From JAUWCL01 sp964599375 (GTDB taxonomy: Bacteria > Krumholzibacteriota > Krumholzibacteriia > Krumholzibacteriales > Krumholzibacteriaceae), in the NCBI GenBank assembly GCA_964599375.1, contig CAZREW010000016.1, forward strand, positions 12,858-76,857: 64,000 nt of DNA, given 5' to 3'. Below are positions 18,480-27,251 of this stretch, in pieces; position 1 is the first letter of the stretch; each line of letters starts with the position of its first letter. The notes beneath the pieces are model-generated. The model did not search any database. It was not told where the DNA came from and saw only the letters and a list, made by a program, of their open reading frames with translations. Made by a program: the position numbers and the translations under genes.

Positions 18480-18584
18480 GATAATGAACAAGGAGTAATA
18501 TAGAGCGAGCGTTACTGTTTTTCCGTATATATCCTCAGCAGACGCGGCCTGATGTACGGGAAAACGGGTGACGCGTTTTTTTTG

Positions 18585-18619
18585 CATGAAGGATTTTTGT
18601 TTGAAGATCTTCCTTCATG
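18585..18619 (+). repeat. Inverted repeat in the leader of the 18663 glycosyltransferase gene
   Basis: Perfect 9 bp arms CATGAAGGA (18585-18593) and TCCTTCATG (18611-18619) around a 17-base loop. They lie just downstream of a run of eight T residues (18576-18583). It could be an mRNA hairpin or an operator. Confidence 0.6.
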
Positions 18620-18662
18620 TGTTAAGAATACGTAACTTCGCATATATGGGGGAACCGGGGAG

Positions 18663-19904
18663 ATGGATATTTTCCTGAAGCTTCTTGTCTTTTCTATCAT
18701 AGCGCTCACGGCCTATATCTATGCCGGATATCCGCTGATACTGGCATTTCTGGGTATTTTCGCGCCCAGGCGGCCCGGCCGGGGAAAGGATCAGCTTCCG
18801 ACGGTCGCCCTTATTGTCTCCGCCCACAACGAGGAGAGGATAATCAGGGACAAGATCGAGAACTGTCTCAGACTCGACTATCCCAGGGACCTGCTCAGGA
18901 TCATCATCTCGAGCGACGGATCACAGGACGGGACCAACGATATCGTAAGGGAATACGAGGGGAGCGTCGTCGTCCTGAAGGCTTTCAACGGGCGCGAGGG
19001 AAAGAGCGCGACGCTGAACAAGACAGTGCTTGGTATCGAGGAAGATGTGCTGGTCTTCTCCGACGCCAACGCCTTCTACAGGGAAGACGCGCTGCTCAAG
19101 CTCGTGAGGAATTTCGATGTCCCGGAGACAGGGTGTGTCGTGGGCAGGCTCGTCTATCTCGACAACGAGTCGTACGTGGGCAAGGGCGAGAGCCTCTACT
19201 GGCGCTATGAGGGGCTGCTCAACAGCCTGGAGAGCAGGCTCGGCTCGGTGCTGGTCGCCACAGGCACGATCTTCGCAATACGCAGGAGGCTGTTCCGGCC
19301 GGTCATGAAGGACGTGGCCAACGATTTCCAGCTCCCGGCCGAGGTGGCCTCGCAGGGGTACGGTGTGGTATACGAGCCCGAAGCTGTCGCTTTCGAGCGC
19401 TCGACATATTTCTTCAGGGAGGAATTCAGCCGCAAGCGGCGGATCGTCGTCAGGGGCCTAACCGGTTACAGTCACCTGCGGAACGATTTCGGAGGGAGAC
19501 TGAGAACATTCCAGTTCGTCTCGAGGAAGCTGCTCAGGTGGTGCGTCGGCGCGACGCTTCCGGTCTTATATGTAGCGAGCATGTTCCTTCTGCGAGAGCC
19601 TTTCTTTGCCGCCTTCTTCATCCTTCAGAACATCTTCTACATCTTCGCCGCTATCGGAGCCATCCTGAGGAGAGGAAGGGTAAGGACGAAGGTCTTTTTC
19701 GTGCCGTTCTATTTCGTGATGGTGAATGCAGCCGCCCTGGCCGCGATATTCACGTTCCTCTCCGGAGGCAGGCTCTGCTCATGGGAAAAGGCCGAGACTA
19801 CGAGAAACGTCGAGGAAGATTCCTTCGTCGAGCCGGTTCTGAGGGTCATCGAGGGAAGAAAGAGGATCGCCGATCAGGTCGAGAAGTACGAGCGGATCAC
19901 GTGA
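18663..19904 (+). CDS. Membrane-bound family 2 glycosyltransferase (poly-GlcNAc / hyaluronan synthase-like)
   Basis: 413 residues. N-terminal TM helix (residues 5-30), then a GT-A catalytic domain with LIVSAHNEERIIRDKIENCL, IISSDGSQDGTNDI (nucleotide-binding DG), VLVFSDANAFY (DxD-equivalent), and EAVAFER followed by RKRRIVVRG, the latter corresponding to the QxxRW region. Three C-terminal TM helices (about 295-370) follow. The layout matches processive GT2 synthases of the PgaC/HAS/cellulose-synthase-like group. Expected role: inner-membrane polymerisation of a surface polysaccharide. It has its own promoter and a long leader. The next GT starts 10 bp after the stop. Confidence 0.92.
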   Translation: MDIFLKLLVFSIIALTAYIYAGYPLILAFLGIFAPRRPGRGKDQLPTVALIVSAHNEERIIRDKIENCLRLDYPRDLLRIIISSDGSQDGTNDIVREYEGSVVVLKAFNGREGKSATLNKTVLGIEEDVLVFSDANAFYREDALLKLVRNFDVPETGCVVGRLVYLDNESYVGKGESLYWRYEGLLNSLESRLGSVLVATGTIFAIRRRLFRPVMKDVANDFQLPAEVASQGYGVVYEPEAVAFERSTYFFREEFSRKRRIVVRGLTGYSHLRNDFGGRLRTFQFVSRKLLRWCVGATLPVLYVASMFLLREPFFAAFFILQNIFYIFAAIGAILRRGRVRTKVFFVPFYFVMVNAAALAAIFTFLSGGRLCSWEKAETTRNVEEDSFVEPVLRVIEGRKRIADQVEKYERIT

Positions 19905-19914
19905 CAATTCCGAT

Positions 19915-21066
19915 ATGATATCCCGCAATATCCTGTTTTTCATCTCATCGCTCAATATCGGGGGCGCGGAGCTTCACGTGCTCGACCTGTGCCGGTATCT
20001 CGACGGACACGGGATCCGCGCGTCCGTCTGCATCCTCGGACAGGGTGGTGAGCTTGCTGGCCGGTTCGAGGCGACGGGAGTGACCGTCTACGAGCTGGGG
20101 ATCGGGTCGCTCCGGGATCTCGTTCGGCCGTCCATAAGAAAGAGGATAAGAGGAATCCTCTCTTCCGCCCGGCCCGATATCCTTCATGCCCATATGTTTC
20201 ATGCCGAGATCGCGGCCGCTGTGGCCTCAGTCATGTCGGGCGTGCCGCTGGTGGTCACGAGGCACAGCGCGGGCCTGGAATTCAACGGTCCGAGAAGGGT
20301 CCTGGCCGCGCTCGCGGGAAGAAGGACGCGGCGCGTGATCGCCGTCAGCGATGAGGCAGCGCAAGAAGCGGCAAGGATCGGCGCGGCGAAGGATTCGATA
20401 GTCGTCATACCCAATGGGGTGGACACATCCAGGTTCCGGCCTATGGAACCCGCCCTCAGGTACAGCGAGAAGGCCCGGCTTGTGAGTGAGAATTTCCCCG
20501 CAGGCGCCGGATCGGAATGTGTGCTGATCGGCTCGTTGAGCGGGCTCAAGCCGGTGAAGGACTTTCCTACGCTCCTGAAGGCGTTCTCAGGCCTCCTTTC
20601 CTCCGGTGGCCATGACGCGCGGCTTATTGTGGCCGGCGAGGGGCAGTCAAGGGAGGAGCTCGAGGGGCTTGTCTCGAGCCTCGGTATCGGAAGGTCTGTC
20701 TCTTTTCCAGGCCACACCGACAGGCCCGAGGAGTATCTTCCCCTTTTCGATATCTTCGTACTCCCGTCTCGCTCGGAAGGCGTTCCGCTGGCGCTGCTCG
20801 AAGCGATGTCATGCGGCGTCGCCTGCGTGGCCAGCCGGGTGGGAGGGATGCCCGGCGTCCTTGGTGATTGCGGGATCACTTTCGAGCCCGGTGACCTGAA
20901 AGGATTGACGGAGATAATGGTCAGGCTCGCTGCTGACACCCCCGCCCGCGCCGACATCGGCAGGCGCGCAAGGGTAAGGGTGATGGAATTCTACAGTCTG
21001 GAGCTGTGGGGGAGCCGGACAAACGAGGTATACGAGCAGCTGGCTGGACTACGGGGGAAGCGCTGA
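19915..21066 (+). CDS. Family 4 glycosyltransferase (GT-B)
   Basis: 383 residues, full length. The N-terminal domain has FISSLNIGGAELHVLDL (GGAE donor/acceptor loop) and ILHAHMFHAEIAAAVA. The C-terminal GT4 domain has LIGSLSGLKPVKDFPTLLKAF, LIVAGEGQSREELE, VSFPGHTDRPEEYL and the E-x7-E motif in LPSRSEGVPLALLEAMSCG. It is a retaining cytoplasmic or membrane-associated enzyme using a nucleotide sugar. Adjacency to the processive GT2 and the nearby Wzz-like gene points to exopolysaccharide or LPS-type glycan assembly. The donor is unknown. Confidence 0.92.
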   Translation: MISRNILFFISSLNIGGAELHVLDLCRYLDGHGIRASVCILGQGGELAGRFEATGVTVYELGIGSLRDLVRPSIRKRIRGILSSARPDILHAHMFHAEIAAAVASVMSGVPLVVTRHSAGLEFNGPRRVLAALAGRRTRRVIAVSDEAAQEAARIGAAKDSIVVIPNGVDTSRFRPMEPALRYSEKARLVSENFPAGAGSECVLIGSLSGLKPVKDFPTLLKAFSGLLSSGGHDARLIVAGEGQSREELEGLVSSLGIGRSVSFPGHTDRPEEYLPLFDIFVLPSRSEGVPLALLEAMSCGVACVASRVGGMPGVLGDCGITFEPGDLKGLTEIMVRLAADTPARADIGRRARVRVMEFYSLELWGSRTNEVYEQLAGLRGKR

Positions 21067-21196
21067 CCCAGGAAGCACTCTCATCAAAAAATGAAACTTT
21101 TTTCCCGCTCCGGGATATACGGGTCAGAAGAGAGCGGTTTATTTCAGTGTGGACCCTGAGGAGGTGAGCGGCCGCCAGTAAGAGCGGCCGGAGAAG

Positions 21197-22279
21197 ATGA
21201 GAAAGACAACGATACTTTCATTTGCCGTTTTCGTGGCGTTCACATTCGCTATGACCGCGTTCGCGTTCGCCGGGGAGAAGACGGCCGTGAACACGGACAG
21301 GAAGGTCAAGAAGATCGAGGAAAAGGGGGCGTTCCTCGGGATCTACATGGAAGACCTCGACCAGGAGATGATCAAGAAGTTCGATTACCCCAAATCCACG
21401 GGGGTCCTGGTCACAGGGATAGTCGAGGACGGCCCCGCCGAGGAGGCAGGGCTCGAGGAAAATGACGTGATATACACGATAGCAGGCGAGAAGGTCAAGG
21501 ATTCGAAGGAACTCGCCGATCTGATCGGCTCGAAGCAGCCGGGCGACAAGATCGCGATAGTCGCATATCGCGATGGCAAGAAGAAGAAGTTCGATCTAGC
21601 TCTCGGCGAGAGGAAGACGGCGTATGTGACCATCGATATAGACGATTACGGCGATATGGCTAACAAGGCCTATTTCAACACCCTCGGCAAGGGTGCCAAC
21701 GTCTGGGTCACGCCGGATGGCGATCATTTCTCCATTTACGAAAGCCGCGCGAGGCTGGGCGTGATGCTGCACGAGTTAAACGCCGATATGGCCCCATATT
21801 TCAAGGTGAAGGAAGGCGAGGGTATCCTGGTGCTCAGTGTCGTCGAGGATTCGCCGGCCGGGAAGGCAGGAATGAAAGCCGGCGACGTGATAGTGAAGAT
21901 CGGCGATGCGAAGATCTCCGAGATCGACGATGTCTATGAAGCGCTCGACGGCGCCTACGCGGATATCGAGGAGGAAGGCGACGAAGCTGAGGGCGAAGAT
22001 GCGGCTGATATGAGCGTAGCCGTCACGGTCGTACGGATGGGGACTCAGAAGGTCTTCGAAGTCGAGCTCGAGGACGAATTCGACATGAGCAGGGAATTCA
22101 TCATAAGGAGCCCCCACAAGGAGGGCATGAAACGGATAGAGATGATGGGCAAGCCCCGGATCGGGGAATACAGGATCCAGGGGATGGACCAGGAGAAGCT
22201 CGAAGCCAAGTTGAAGGCTCTAGAGAAGGAGATGCAGAAGCTTCAGAAGAAGCTCGAGGAGATCGATAAAAACGACTGA
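21197..22279 (+). CDS. Periplasmic double-PDZ protein with acidic linker and C-terminal coiled coil
   Basis: 360 residues. Signal peptide at 1-24 (SFAVFVAFTFAMTAFAFA). PDZ1 at about 50-125 contains AFLGIYMEDLDQEMIKKF, GVLVTGIVEDGPAEEAGL and NDVIYTIAGEKV. PDZ2 at about 180-265 contains RLGVMLHELNADMAPYFKVK, GILVLSVVEDSPAGKAG and GDVIVKIGDAKI. An acidic insert (residues 254-274, EEEGDEAEGEDAA) interrupts PDZ2 before its last strand. Residues 325-358 are a K/E-rich coiled coil. There is no protease domain, unlike DegP/HtrA. Likely an adaptor binding C-terminal tails in the periplasm. A strong terminator follows. Confidence 0.88.
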   Translation: MRKTTILSFAVFVAFTFAMTAFAFAGEKTAVNTDRKVKKIEEKGAFLGIYMEDLDQEMIKKFDYPKSTGVLVTGIVEDGPAEEAGLEENDVIYTIAGEKVKDSKELADLIGSKQPGDKIAIVAYRDGKKKKFDLALGERKTAYVTIDIDDYGDMANKAYFNTLGKGANVWVTPDGDHFSIYESRARLGVMLHELNADMAPYFKVKEGEGILVLSVVEDSPAGKAGMKAGDVIVKIGDAKISEIDDVYEALDGAYADIEEEGDEAEGEDAADMSVAVTVVRMGTQKVFEVELEDEFDMSREFIIRSPHKEGMKRIEMMGKPRIGEYRIQGMDQEKLEAKLKALEKEMQKLQKKLEEIDKND

Positions 22280-22306
22280 AAACCGGGAGCATTCCAGCGT
22301 ATTGAG

Positions 22307-22343
22307 GAGCCGGCGCCCCAGGGGGCGGCCGGCTCTTCTCTTT
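22307..22343 (+). terminator. Rho-independent terminator after the PDZ protein gene
   Basis: Stem GAGCCGGC (22307-22314) / GCCGGCTC (22328-22335) with extra inner GCCCC/GGGGC pairing, followed by TTCTCTTT. Confidence 0.8.
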
Positions 22344-22356
22344 ATAAAGCAGGAGG

Positions 22357-22385
22357 TTGACAGGAAGGGTAAAGTAGTCTATTTT
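22357..22385 (+). promoter_or_regulatory. Sigma70-type promoter for the Yip1 / EF-G-like genes
   Basis: TTGACA (22357-22362), exactly 17 bp, TATTTT (22380-22385), placed between the terminator and the ATG at 22463. Confidence 0.8.
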
Positions 22386-22462
22386 AAACCTTGTTCCTTT
22401 CCTGGGGCGGCACCCGTACGGGTGGTCGCCGAATTCTGTTCAAGGGTAAAAGGAGTGGAAGG

Positions 22463-23197
22463 ATGAACGAGAACCCGGGTGGAATCCCCGAGGAGATGGA
22501 AAATGTATCCCCCTCCGGTGAGGCCGAGGGCGGATTCTGGGCTTCGCTTATCGACATATTCATCGATCCGGTCAAGGTATTCAGGAGGATCGAAGCGGGG
22601 CTCTCCTGGTGGAAGCCCTTCCTGGTCATAGCGATAGCCTCTTCCGTGATCGCGTATTTTCAGCAGCCGATCAACAAGCAGCTTTTCATGCTGAACGAGA
22701 GGGGCCTCTCCGAGGACCAGCTTCAGACGCAGGGCGAGATGATGGACAGGTTCGGCTTTGTCGGCATGATCGCCGCGCCCCTGATAGTGCTGCTGATCTA
22801 TGTGATCCTTGCCGCGCTATGCAACGTAACGGTAAATCTCGTCAGCGGCAGGTCGGGCTTCAAGAAGATGCTCGGCCTTCTCAGCTTTACCGGTTTCATC
22901 GGGTTGATCGAGCAGGCGCTGCGCATGCTGATAATCCATATGAGAGGGATCGAGAACATAACGTCGCGCGAGGACCTGTATTCGACGTCCTTCTCACTGA
23001 ACAGGTTCATCGGGGCCCACGGTATACTTCGGGCGATCCTGGAGAGTCTGAGTCTCTTCCAGATCTGGTTCCTGGTCCTGTTCGTCGTCGGAGTCTCGGT
23101 CGTATACGGGATCAGCCGTAAGGCGGCACTTGCGCCCACGATCGTGATCTGGGCGCTGGGCGTGCTCATGCTGATGTTGCAGAATCTGGGCGGCTGA
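22463..23197 (+). CDS. Yip1-domain integral membrane protein
   Basis: 244 residues from ATG 22463, with AAAGGAGTGGAAGG upstream. A soluble N-terminus of about 30 residues is followed by FIDPVKVFRRIEAGLSWWKPF, the characteristic entry of bacterial YIP1-family proteins. About five membrane segments follow (residues 50-67, 95-118, 130-155, 185-210 and 220-240). Function in bacteria is not established; the fold is shared with eukaryotic Yip1 trafficking proteins only at the domain level. The EF-G-like gene follows closely in the same direction. Function cannot be inferred from that neighbour. Confidence 0.83.
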   Translation: MNENPGGIPEEMENVSPSGEAEGGFWASLIDIFIDPVKVFRRIEAGLSWWKPFLVIAIASSVIAYFQQPINKQLFMLNERGLSEDQLQTQGEMMDRFGFVGMIAAPLIVLLIYVILAALCNVTVNLVSGRSGFKKMLGLLSFTGFIGLIEQALRMLIIHMRGIENITSREDLYSTSFSLNRFIGAHGILRAILESLSLFQIWFLVLFVVGVSVVYGISRKAALAPTIVIWALGVLMLMLQNLGG

Positions 23198-23261
23198 GGC
23201 CCCGCCCGGGATATTGCCGCCGCTGGCGGATAGATATAAAGATAAGAAACTGGAGGTTGTC

Positions 23262-25343
23262 TTGAAGAAGTTTTCGATCGACATGATAAGGAACACAGTC
23301 TTTGTCGGGCATCAATCGTCGGGGAAGACGATCCTCGGCGAGGCGATGCTGTTCAACGCCGGCGTCACGAACAGGATCGGAAAGATCGAGGATGGAAACA
23401 CCGTTCTCGACTCGGCTCCCGACGAGATCGAGAGGCATATCTCCATCAGTGCCGGTATCGCGTGGCTCGAGCATGAAAAGACAAAGATAAATATCCTAGA
23501 CACACCAGGTTACGAGGATTTCGTCGGCGAGGTCATCTCATCGATGGCGGTGGCGGAGGGCGGCGTGGTGGTCATGAGCGCGGATTCCGGCGTCGAGGTC
23601 GGCACCGAGAAGACCTGGAAGTACCTCAACGCGAGGAAGCTGCCGAGGATAGTCTGCGTGAACAAGATGGACAAGGAGCACGCGGATTTCGATAAGTGCC
23701 TCTCCGCCGCGCAGAAATACCTCGGGGCGAAGGTGATGCCCATGACAATCCCCGTCGGCCAGGGCGCCTCGTTCAAGGGTGTGGTCGATATCCTCAGGAA
23801 CAGGGCCCTGATCTATTCCGGCGGAGGAAAGTTCGCCGAGGAGGATGTCCCCGCGGACATGGAAGGCACGGTCGGCGAGATGCGGCAGAAGCTGATGGAT
23901 TTCGCGGCCGAATCGGACGATTCCCTTCTGGAGAAGTTCCTCGAGAGCGGAGAGCTGAGCGACGAGGAGCTTTCGAACGGGCTGTCGGCGGGGTGCCATT
24001 CAGGGACGTTCGTCCCGCTTGTCGTCACGTCGGCCACGGAGAACATCGGCGTGCATCAGCTCATGGACATGATAGTCTCCATGCTCCCTTCGCCCGCGTG
24101 GCGCACCATGATAGATACGGTGACGGGAGCGGATAAAACCGAGAAGACGAAGATCGGCCCGGACGAGCCGACGGCGGCGTTCGTGTTCAAGGCCCTTTCG
24201 GAGAAGCATCTCGGAGACCTTTCGTTCATAAGGACCTTTTCCGGGGACCTGAAGGTCGGAGAGGACATGTACAACTCCTCGGTCGAGACTTCCGAGAGGA
24301 TCGGGCAGCTTTATTTCATACAGGGCAAGGAGAGGATTGACACTGATTCGATACCGGCCGGTGATATCGGCGCGGCTGTGAAGCTGAAATCGACCAGGGT
24401 AGGCAACACGCTCTGTCCCAAGTCGAAGCAGATAGTCATCGCTCCGATCGAATTCCCGCAGCCGTCGCTCCATACGGCGATCGAGGCCAAGACCAAGGGT
24501 GAGATGGACAAGGTCAGCGCCGGGCTTACGAGGCTCTCCGAGGAGGACCTCACGTTTACGGTGGAGAACAATGCCGAGCTGAGGCAGACGATCCTCTCCG
24601 GACAGGGTGAGCTTCATCTCGAGGTGATCCTCGGCAGGCTGAAGAGAAAATACGGCGTAGAGGTCGATATGATCGCTCCGAAGATACCTTACAGGGAGAC
24701 GATTGCGGCTACGGCCGAGGCGCAGGGCAAGCATAAGAAGCAGAGTGGAGGGCGCGGCCAGTTCGGCGACGCCTGGCTGAGGCTCGAGCCGCTTCCGAGG
24801 GGAGGGGGATTCGAGTTCGTCGACGCGATCGTCGGCGGGGTCATCCCCGGCAAGTTCATCCCGGCGGTGGAGAAAGGCGTCAGGGAGGCAATGTCTACCG
24901 GCGTAGTCGCCGGGTACAAGTTCCAGGACGTCAGGGTGACGGTGTTCGACGGCTCTTATCACACGGTGGACTCTTCCGATGCGGCGTTCAAGATGGCCGG
25001 GTCGAAGGGATTCAAGGCGGCGGTCAAGAACGCCAAACCCGTGATACTCGAGCCGATCTATGACGTCGAAGTCCTCGTCCCCGAGGAGTACATGGGGGAC
25101 ATCATGGGTGACCTGTCCGGCCGGCGGGGCAAGATACAGGGCACAGAGCAGGAAGGGAGCCTGCAGAAGATAAAGGCCCAGGTGCCGCTTGCCGACCTGC
25201 ACCGCTACGCCACTTCGCTTCGGTCCATGACGCAGGGCAAGGCGTCTCATACGAGGTCGTTCTCCCATTATGAGGTCGTGCCCCATGATATCGCGCTGAG
25301 GCTGATCGCCGAGGCGGAAGCGGAAAAGGAAGAAGACAAGTAA
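23262..25343 (+). CDS. EF-G-like translational GTPase (EF-G paralogue)
   Basis: 693 residues from TTG 23262, preceded by TGGAGGTTGTC. The frame is open upstream, but residues before this look non-native. GTPase motifs: G1 GHQSSGKT, G3 DTPGYEDF, G4 NKMDKEHAD. Downstream are domain II, the RGQ-like GGRGQFGDAWLRLEPL of domain IV, and an EF-G C-terminal domain (PIYDVEVLVPEEYMGDIMGDL). The G1 form and the short G3 context differ from canonical FusA, and no rpsL/rpsG/tuf genes are nearby. It therefore looks like the EF-G-like family rather than the main elongation factor. Possible roles are stress translation or ribosome recycling. The ruv run begins 22 bp downstream. Confidence 0.9.
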   Translation: MKKFSIDMIRNTVFVGHQSSGKTILGEAMLFNAGVTNRIGKIEDGNTVLDSAPDEIERHISISAGIAWLEHEKTKINILDTPGYEDFVGEVISSMAVAEGGVVVMSADSGVEVGTEKTWKYLNARKLPRIVCVNKMDKEHADFDKCLSAAQKYLGAKVMPMTIPVGQGASFKGVVDILRNRALIYSGGGKFAEEDVPADMEGTVGEMRQKLMDFAAESDDSLLEKFLESGELSDEELSNGLSAGCHSGTFVPLVVTSATENIGVHQLMDMIVSMLPSPAWRTMIDTVTGADKTEKTKIGPDEPTAAFVFKALSEKHLGDLSFIRTFSGDLKVGEDMYNSSVETSERIGQLYFIQGKERIDTDSIPAGDIGAAVKLKSTRVGNTLCPKSKQIVIAPIEFPQPSLHTAIEAKTKGEMDKVSAGLTRLSEEDLTFTVENNAELRQTILSGQGELHLEVILGRLKRKYGVEVDMIAPKIPYRETIAATAEAQGKHKKQSGGRGQFGDAWLRLEPLPRGGGFEFVDAIVGGVIPGKFIPAVEKGVREAMSTGVVAGYKFQDVRVTVFDGSYHTVDSSDAAFKMAGSKGFKAAVKNAKPVILEPIYDVEVLVPEEYMGDIMGDLSGRRGKIQGTEQEGSLQKIKAQVPLADLHRYATSLRSMTQGKASHTRSFSHYEVVPHDIALRLIAEAEAEKEEDK

Positions 25344-25365
25344 ACTCAGGATCCGGAGGCAGGAG

Positions 25366-26121
25366 TTGTCAGGACATTCCAAGTGGAGCACGATCAAGCG
25401 GAAGAAGGAGAAGATCGACGCCGAGAGGGGCAAGATCTTCACAAAACTCATCAAGGAGATCGTAGTGGCCGCCCGCGAGGGCGGCGGAGATCCGGAGACT
25501 AATCCTCGGCTCAGGACAGCCGTCCAGGTGGCGCGCGACGCCAACATGCCGGCGGCTAATATGGACAAGGCGATAAAGCGCGGCACCGGAGAGCTGCCAG
25601 GCGTGGTCTATGAGGCCGCTACCTTCGAGGGTTACGCCCAGGGGGGCGTGGCGGTGCTCGTCGAATCGCTGACCGACAACAGGAACCGGACGACCGCCGA
25701 GGTGCGTCACCTCTTCTCAAGGCACGGAGGGCATCTAGGAGAGCCCGGCTCGGTGGCCTACATGTTTGAGACAAGAGGGATGGTCGTGATCGACCAGGCG
25801 GCGGCAGACGAGGACAAGGTCTACGAAATAGCCCTTGAGAAAGGCGCAGATGATATCCGCACCGAAAGCGGACAGTACGAGATCCTCTGCCCGCCCGACG
25901 TGTTCGAGGATGTCAGGGAAGGGATAAGGGCGGCCGGCATCGAGTACCAGGTAGCCGAGGTCTCGCTTCAGCCAAAGACGACGATAGAGCTCGACAGCGA
26001 CAAGGCCATCAAGGTGCTCAAACTCGTCTCGGCGCTCGAGGACAACGACGACGTCCAGAAGGTCAGCGCCAACTTCGATATTTCCGACGAGATCCTCGGG
26101 GAGATAGAGGACCAGATATAG
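25366..26121 (+). CDS. yebC: YebC/PmpR-family translation or transcription regulator
   Basis: 251 residues, normal length. It starts at TTG 25366 with CGGAGGCAGGAG upstream, giving MSGHSKWSTIKRKKEKIDAERGK, the hallmark YebC N-terminus. Further landmarks are GGGDPETNPRLR, ANMPAANMDKAIKRGTGEL, YEGYAQGG-like EGYAQGGVAVLVE and RHLFSRHGGHLGEPGSVAYMFE. Family members act as transcriptional regulators or, in recent work, relieve ribosome stalling at proline-rich sites. It is the first gene of the yebC-ruvCAB arrangement seen in many bacteria, 18 bp before ruvC. Confidence 0.95.
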   Translation: MSGHSKWSTIKRKKEKIDAERGKIFTKLIKEIVVAAREGGGDPETNPRLRTAVQVARDANMPAANMDKAIKRGTGELPGVVYEAATFEGYAQGGVAVLVESLTDNRNRTTAEVRHLFSRHGGHLGEPGSVAYMFETRGMVVIDQAAADEDKVYEIALEKGADDIRTESGQYEILCPPDVFEDVREGIRAAGIEYQVAEVSLQPKTTIELDSDKAIKVLKLVSALEDNDDVQKVSANFDISDEILGEIEDQI

Positions 26122-26139
26122 CGCTCTCCGGAGGGAAGA

Positions 26140-26634
26140 TTGCCTGTGATCATCGGCATAGATCCCGGAAGCCGCGTGACCGGTTACGGCCTGGTCGAGA
26201 AACGGGGCTCCGGGATCGTCTACATAGGGTCAGGAGCGATCAGGGTAAAAGCTTCGGATACTATGCCGCGGAGGCTCGCGGCGATAAAGCGGGGACTCGA
26301 CGAGGTGCTCAGGGAATTCTCGCCTGCCGCGATGGCGATAGAGGAAGTGTTCGTGGCGAAGAATCCGAAGAGCGCACTGAAACTAGGGCAGGCTCGCGGT
26401 GTGGCTATCCTCGCGGCGGCCGAGGCGGGGATCGAGGTCTTCGAGTATTCACCCCGTGAAGTGAAGGGAAGCGTGACCGGCGCCGGTTCGGCTCACAAGA
26501 GCCAGGTGGGGGCGATGATCGTCCGCCTGCTGCGGCCCGATCACGATCCTCAGTGCGAGGACGAGACCGACGCTCTCGCCATCGCTTTCTGTCACGCGCT
26601 GAGGGCTGGCTCGCCGGTCGGGAGAGAAACATGA
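26140..26634 (+). CDS. ruvC: Holliday junction resolvase RuvC
   Basis: 164 residues. Starts at TTG 26140 (MPVIIGIDPGSR), with GGAGGGAAGA just upstream. The acidic catalytic set is visible: Asp8 (GIDPG), Glu68 (MAIEE), Asp141 and Asp144 (CEDETDALAIA). RuvC cuts Holliday junctions symmetrically after RuvAB branch migration. The stop overlaps the ruvA start by four bases (ATGA), indicating translational coupling. Confidence 0.97.
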   Translation: MPVIIGIDPGSRVTGYGLVEKRGSGIVYIGSGAIRVKASDTMPRRLAAIKRGLDEVLREFSPAAMAIEEVFVAKNPKSALKLGQARGVAILAAAEAGIEVFEYSPREVKGSVTGAGSAHKSQVGAMIVRLLRPDHDPQCEDETDALAIAFCHALRAGSPVGRET

Positions 26635-27230
26635 TATCGTCGATAGAAGGAATACTTGCCGGCAGGAGCGAGACGAGCGTCGTCGTCGAAACTGGCGGTT
26701 TCGGCCTTGAGATACACGTGCCCGCGCCGACTCTTTCCTCACTCGGTAATATCGGCGACAGAGTGAGGCTCAGCACGTACCTGCATGTGCGCGAGGACGC
26801 GCTGACGCTCTTCGGATTCGCGACGGAGTACGACCGGGGCGTCTTTACGGCCCTTCTGGGCGTCAGCGGAGTCGGGCCTAAAGCCGCGCTGGCGATGATG
26901 TCGCAGGGAAGCGCGCCGGCCCTGGCGGGGATGATCAGGAACGGGGATGTCCAGGCCCTGGTCAGGATACCCGGTATCGGGAAGAAGACCGCGGAGAGGA
27001 TAATACTCGAGCTCAAGGACAGGATAGAAGTCTCAGGGGAGACCGCCGGCCGGCGGAGTCCCTCGGCGCGTACCGAGACGATCGAGGAGGCGCTGGCCGC
27101 CCTGATGTCGATCGGGCTGACCCGGGCCAACGCCGAGAAGGCGCTCGAGAGGATCGACTTCGAAGGCGGCGCGTCCGGTTACACGGTCGAGGATATTGTC
27201 AGGATGGCGCTGAGGAAGGTTCCCCTTTAG
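26631..27230 (+). CDS. ruvA: Holliday junction branch migration protein RuvA
   Basis: 199 residues from ATG 26631. N-terminal OB domain (MISSIEGILAGRSET), then the tandem helix-hairpin-helix motifs LLGVSGVGPKAALAMM and LVRIPGIGKKTAERIILELKD. The flexible linker and C-terminal domain III (IEEALAALMSIGLTRANAEKAL), which contacts RuvB, complete a full-length protein. It forms the tetrameric platform on four-way junctions. It overlaps ruvC and is 21 bp from ruvB. Confidence 0.97.
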   Translation: MISSIEGILAGRSETSVVVETGGFGLEIHVPAPTLSSLGNIGDRVRLSTYLHVREDALTLFGFATEYDRGVFTALLGVSGVGPKAALAMMSQGSAPALAGMIRNGDVQALVRIPGIGKKTAERIILELKDRIEVSGETAGRRSPSARTETIEEALAALMSIGLTRANAEKALERIDFEGGASGYTVEDIVRMALRKVPL

Positions 27231-27251
27231 TCTCGGGCATGGAAGGATCCG

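Noticed and set aside
24000..25586. A 528-codon - strand frame antisense to the EF-G paralogue
   Set aside because: GC-rich shadow of a conserved gene: Arg/Leu/His-rich text without domain motifs.
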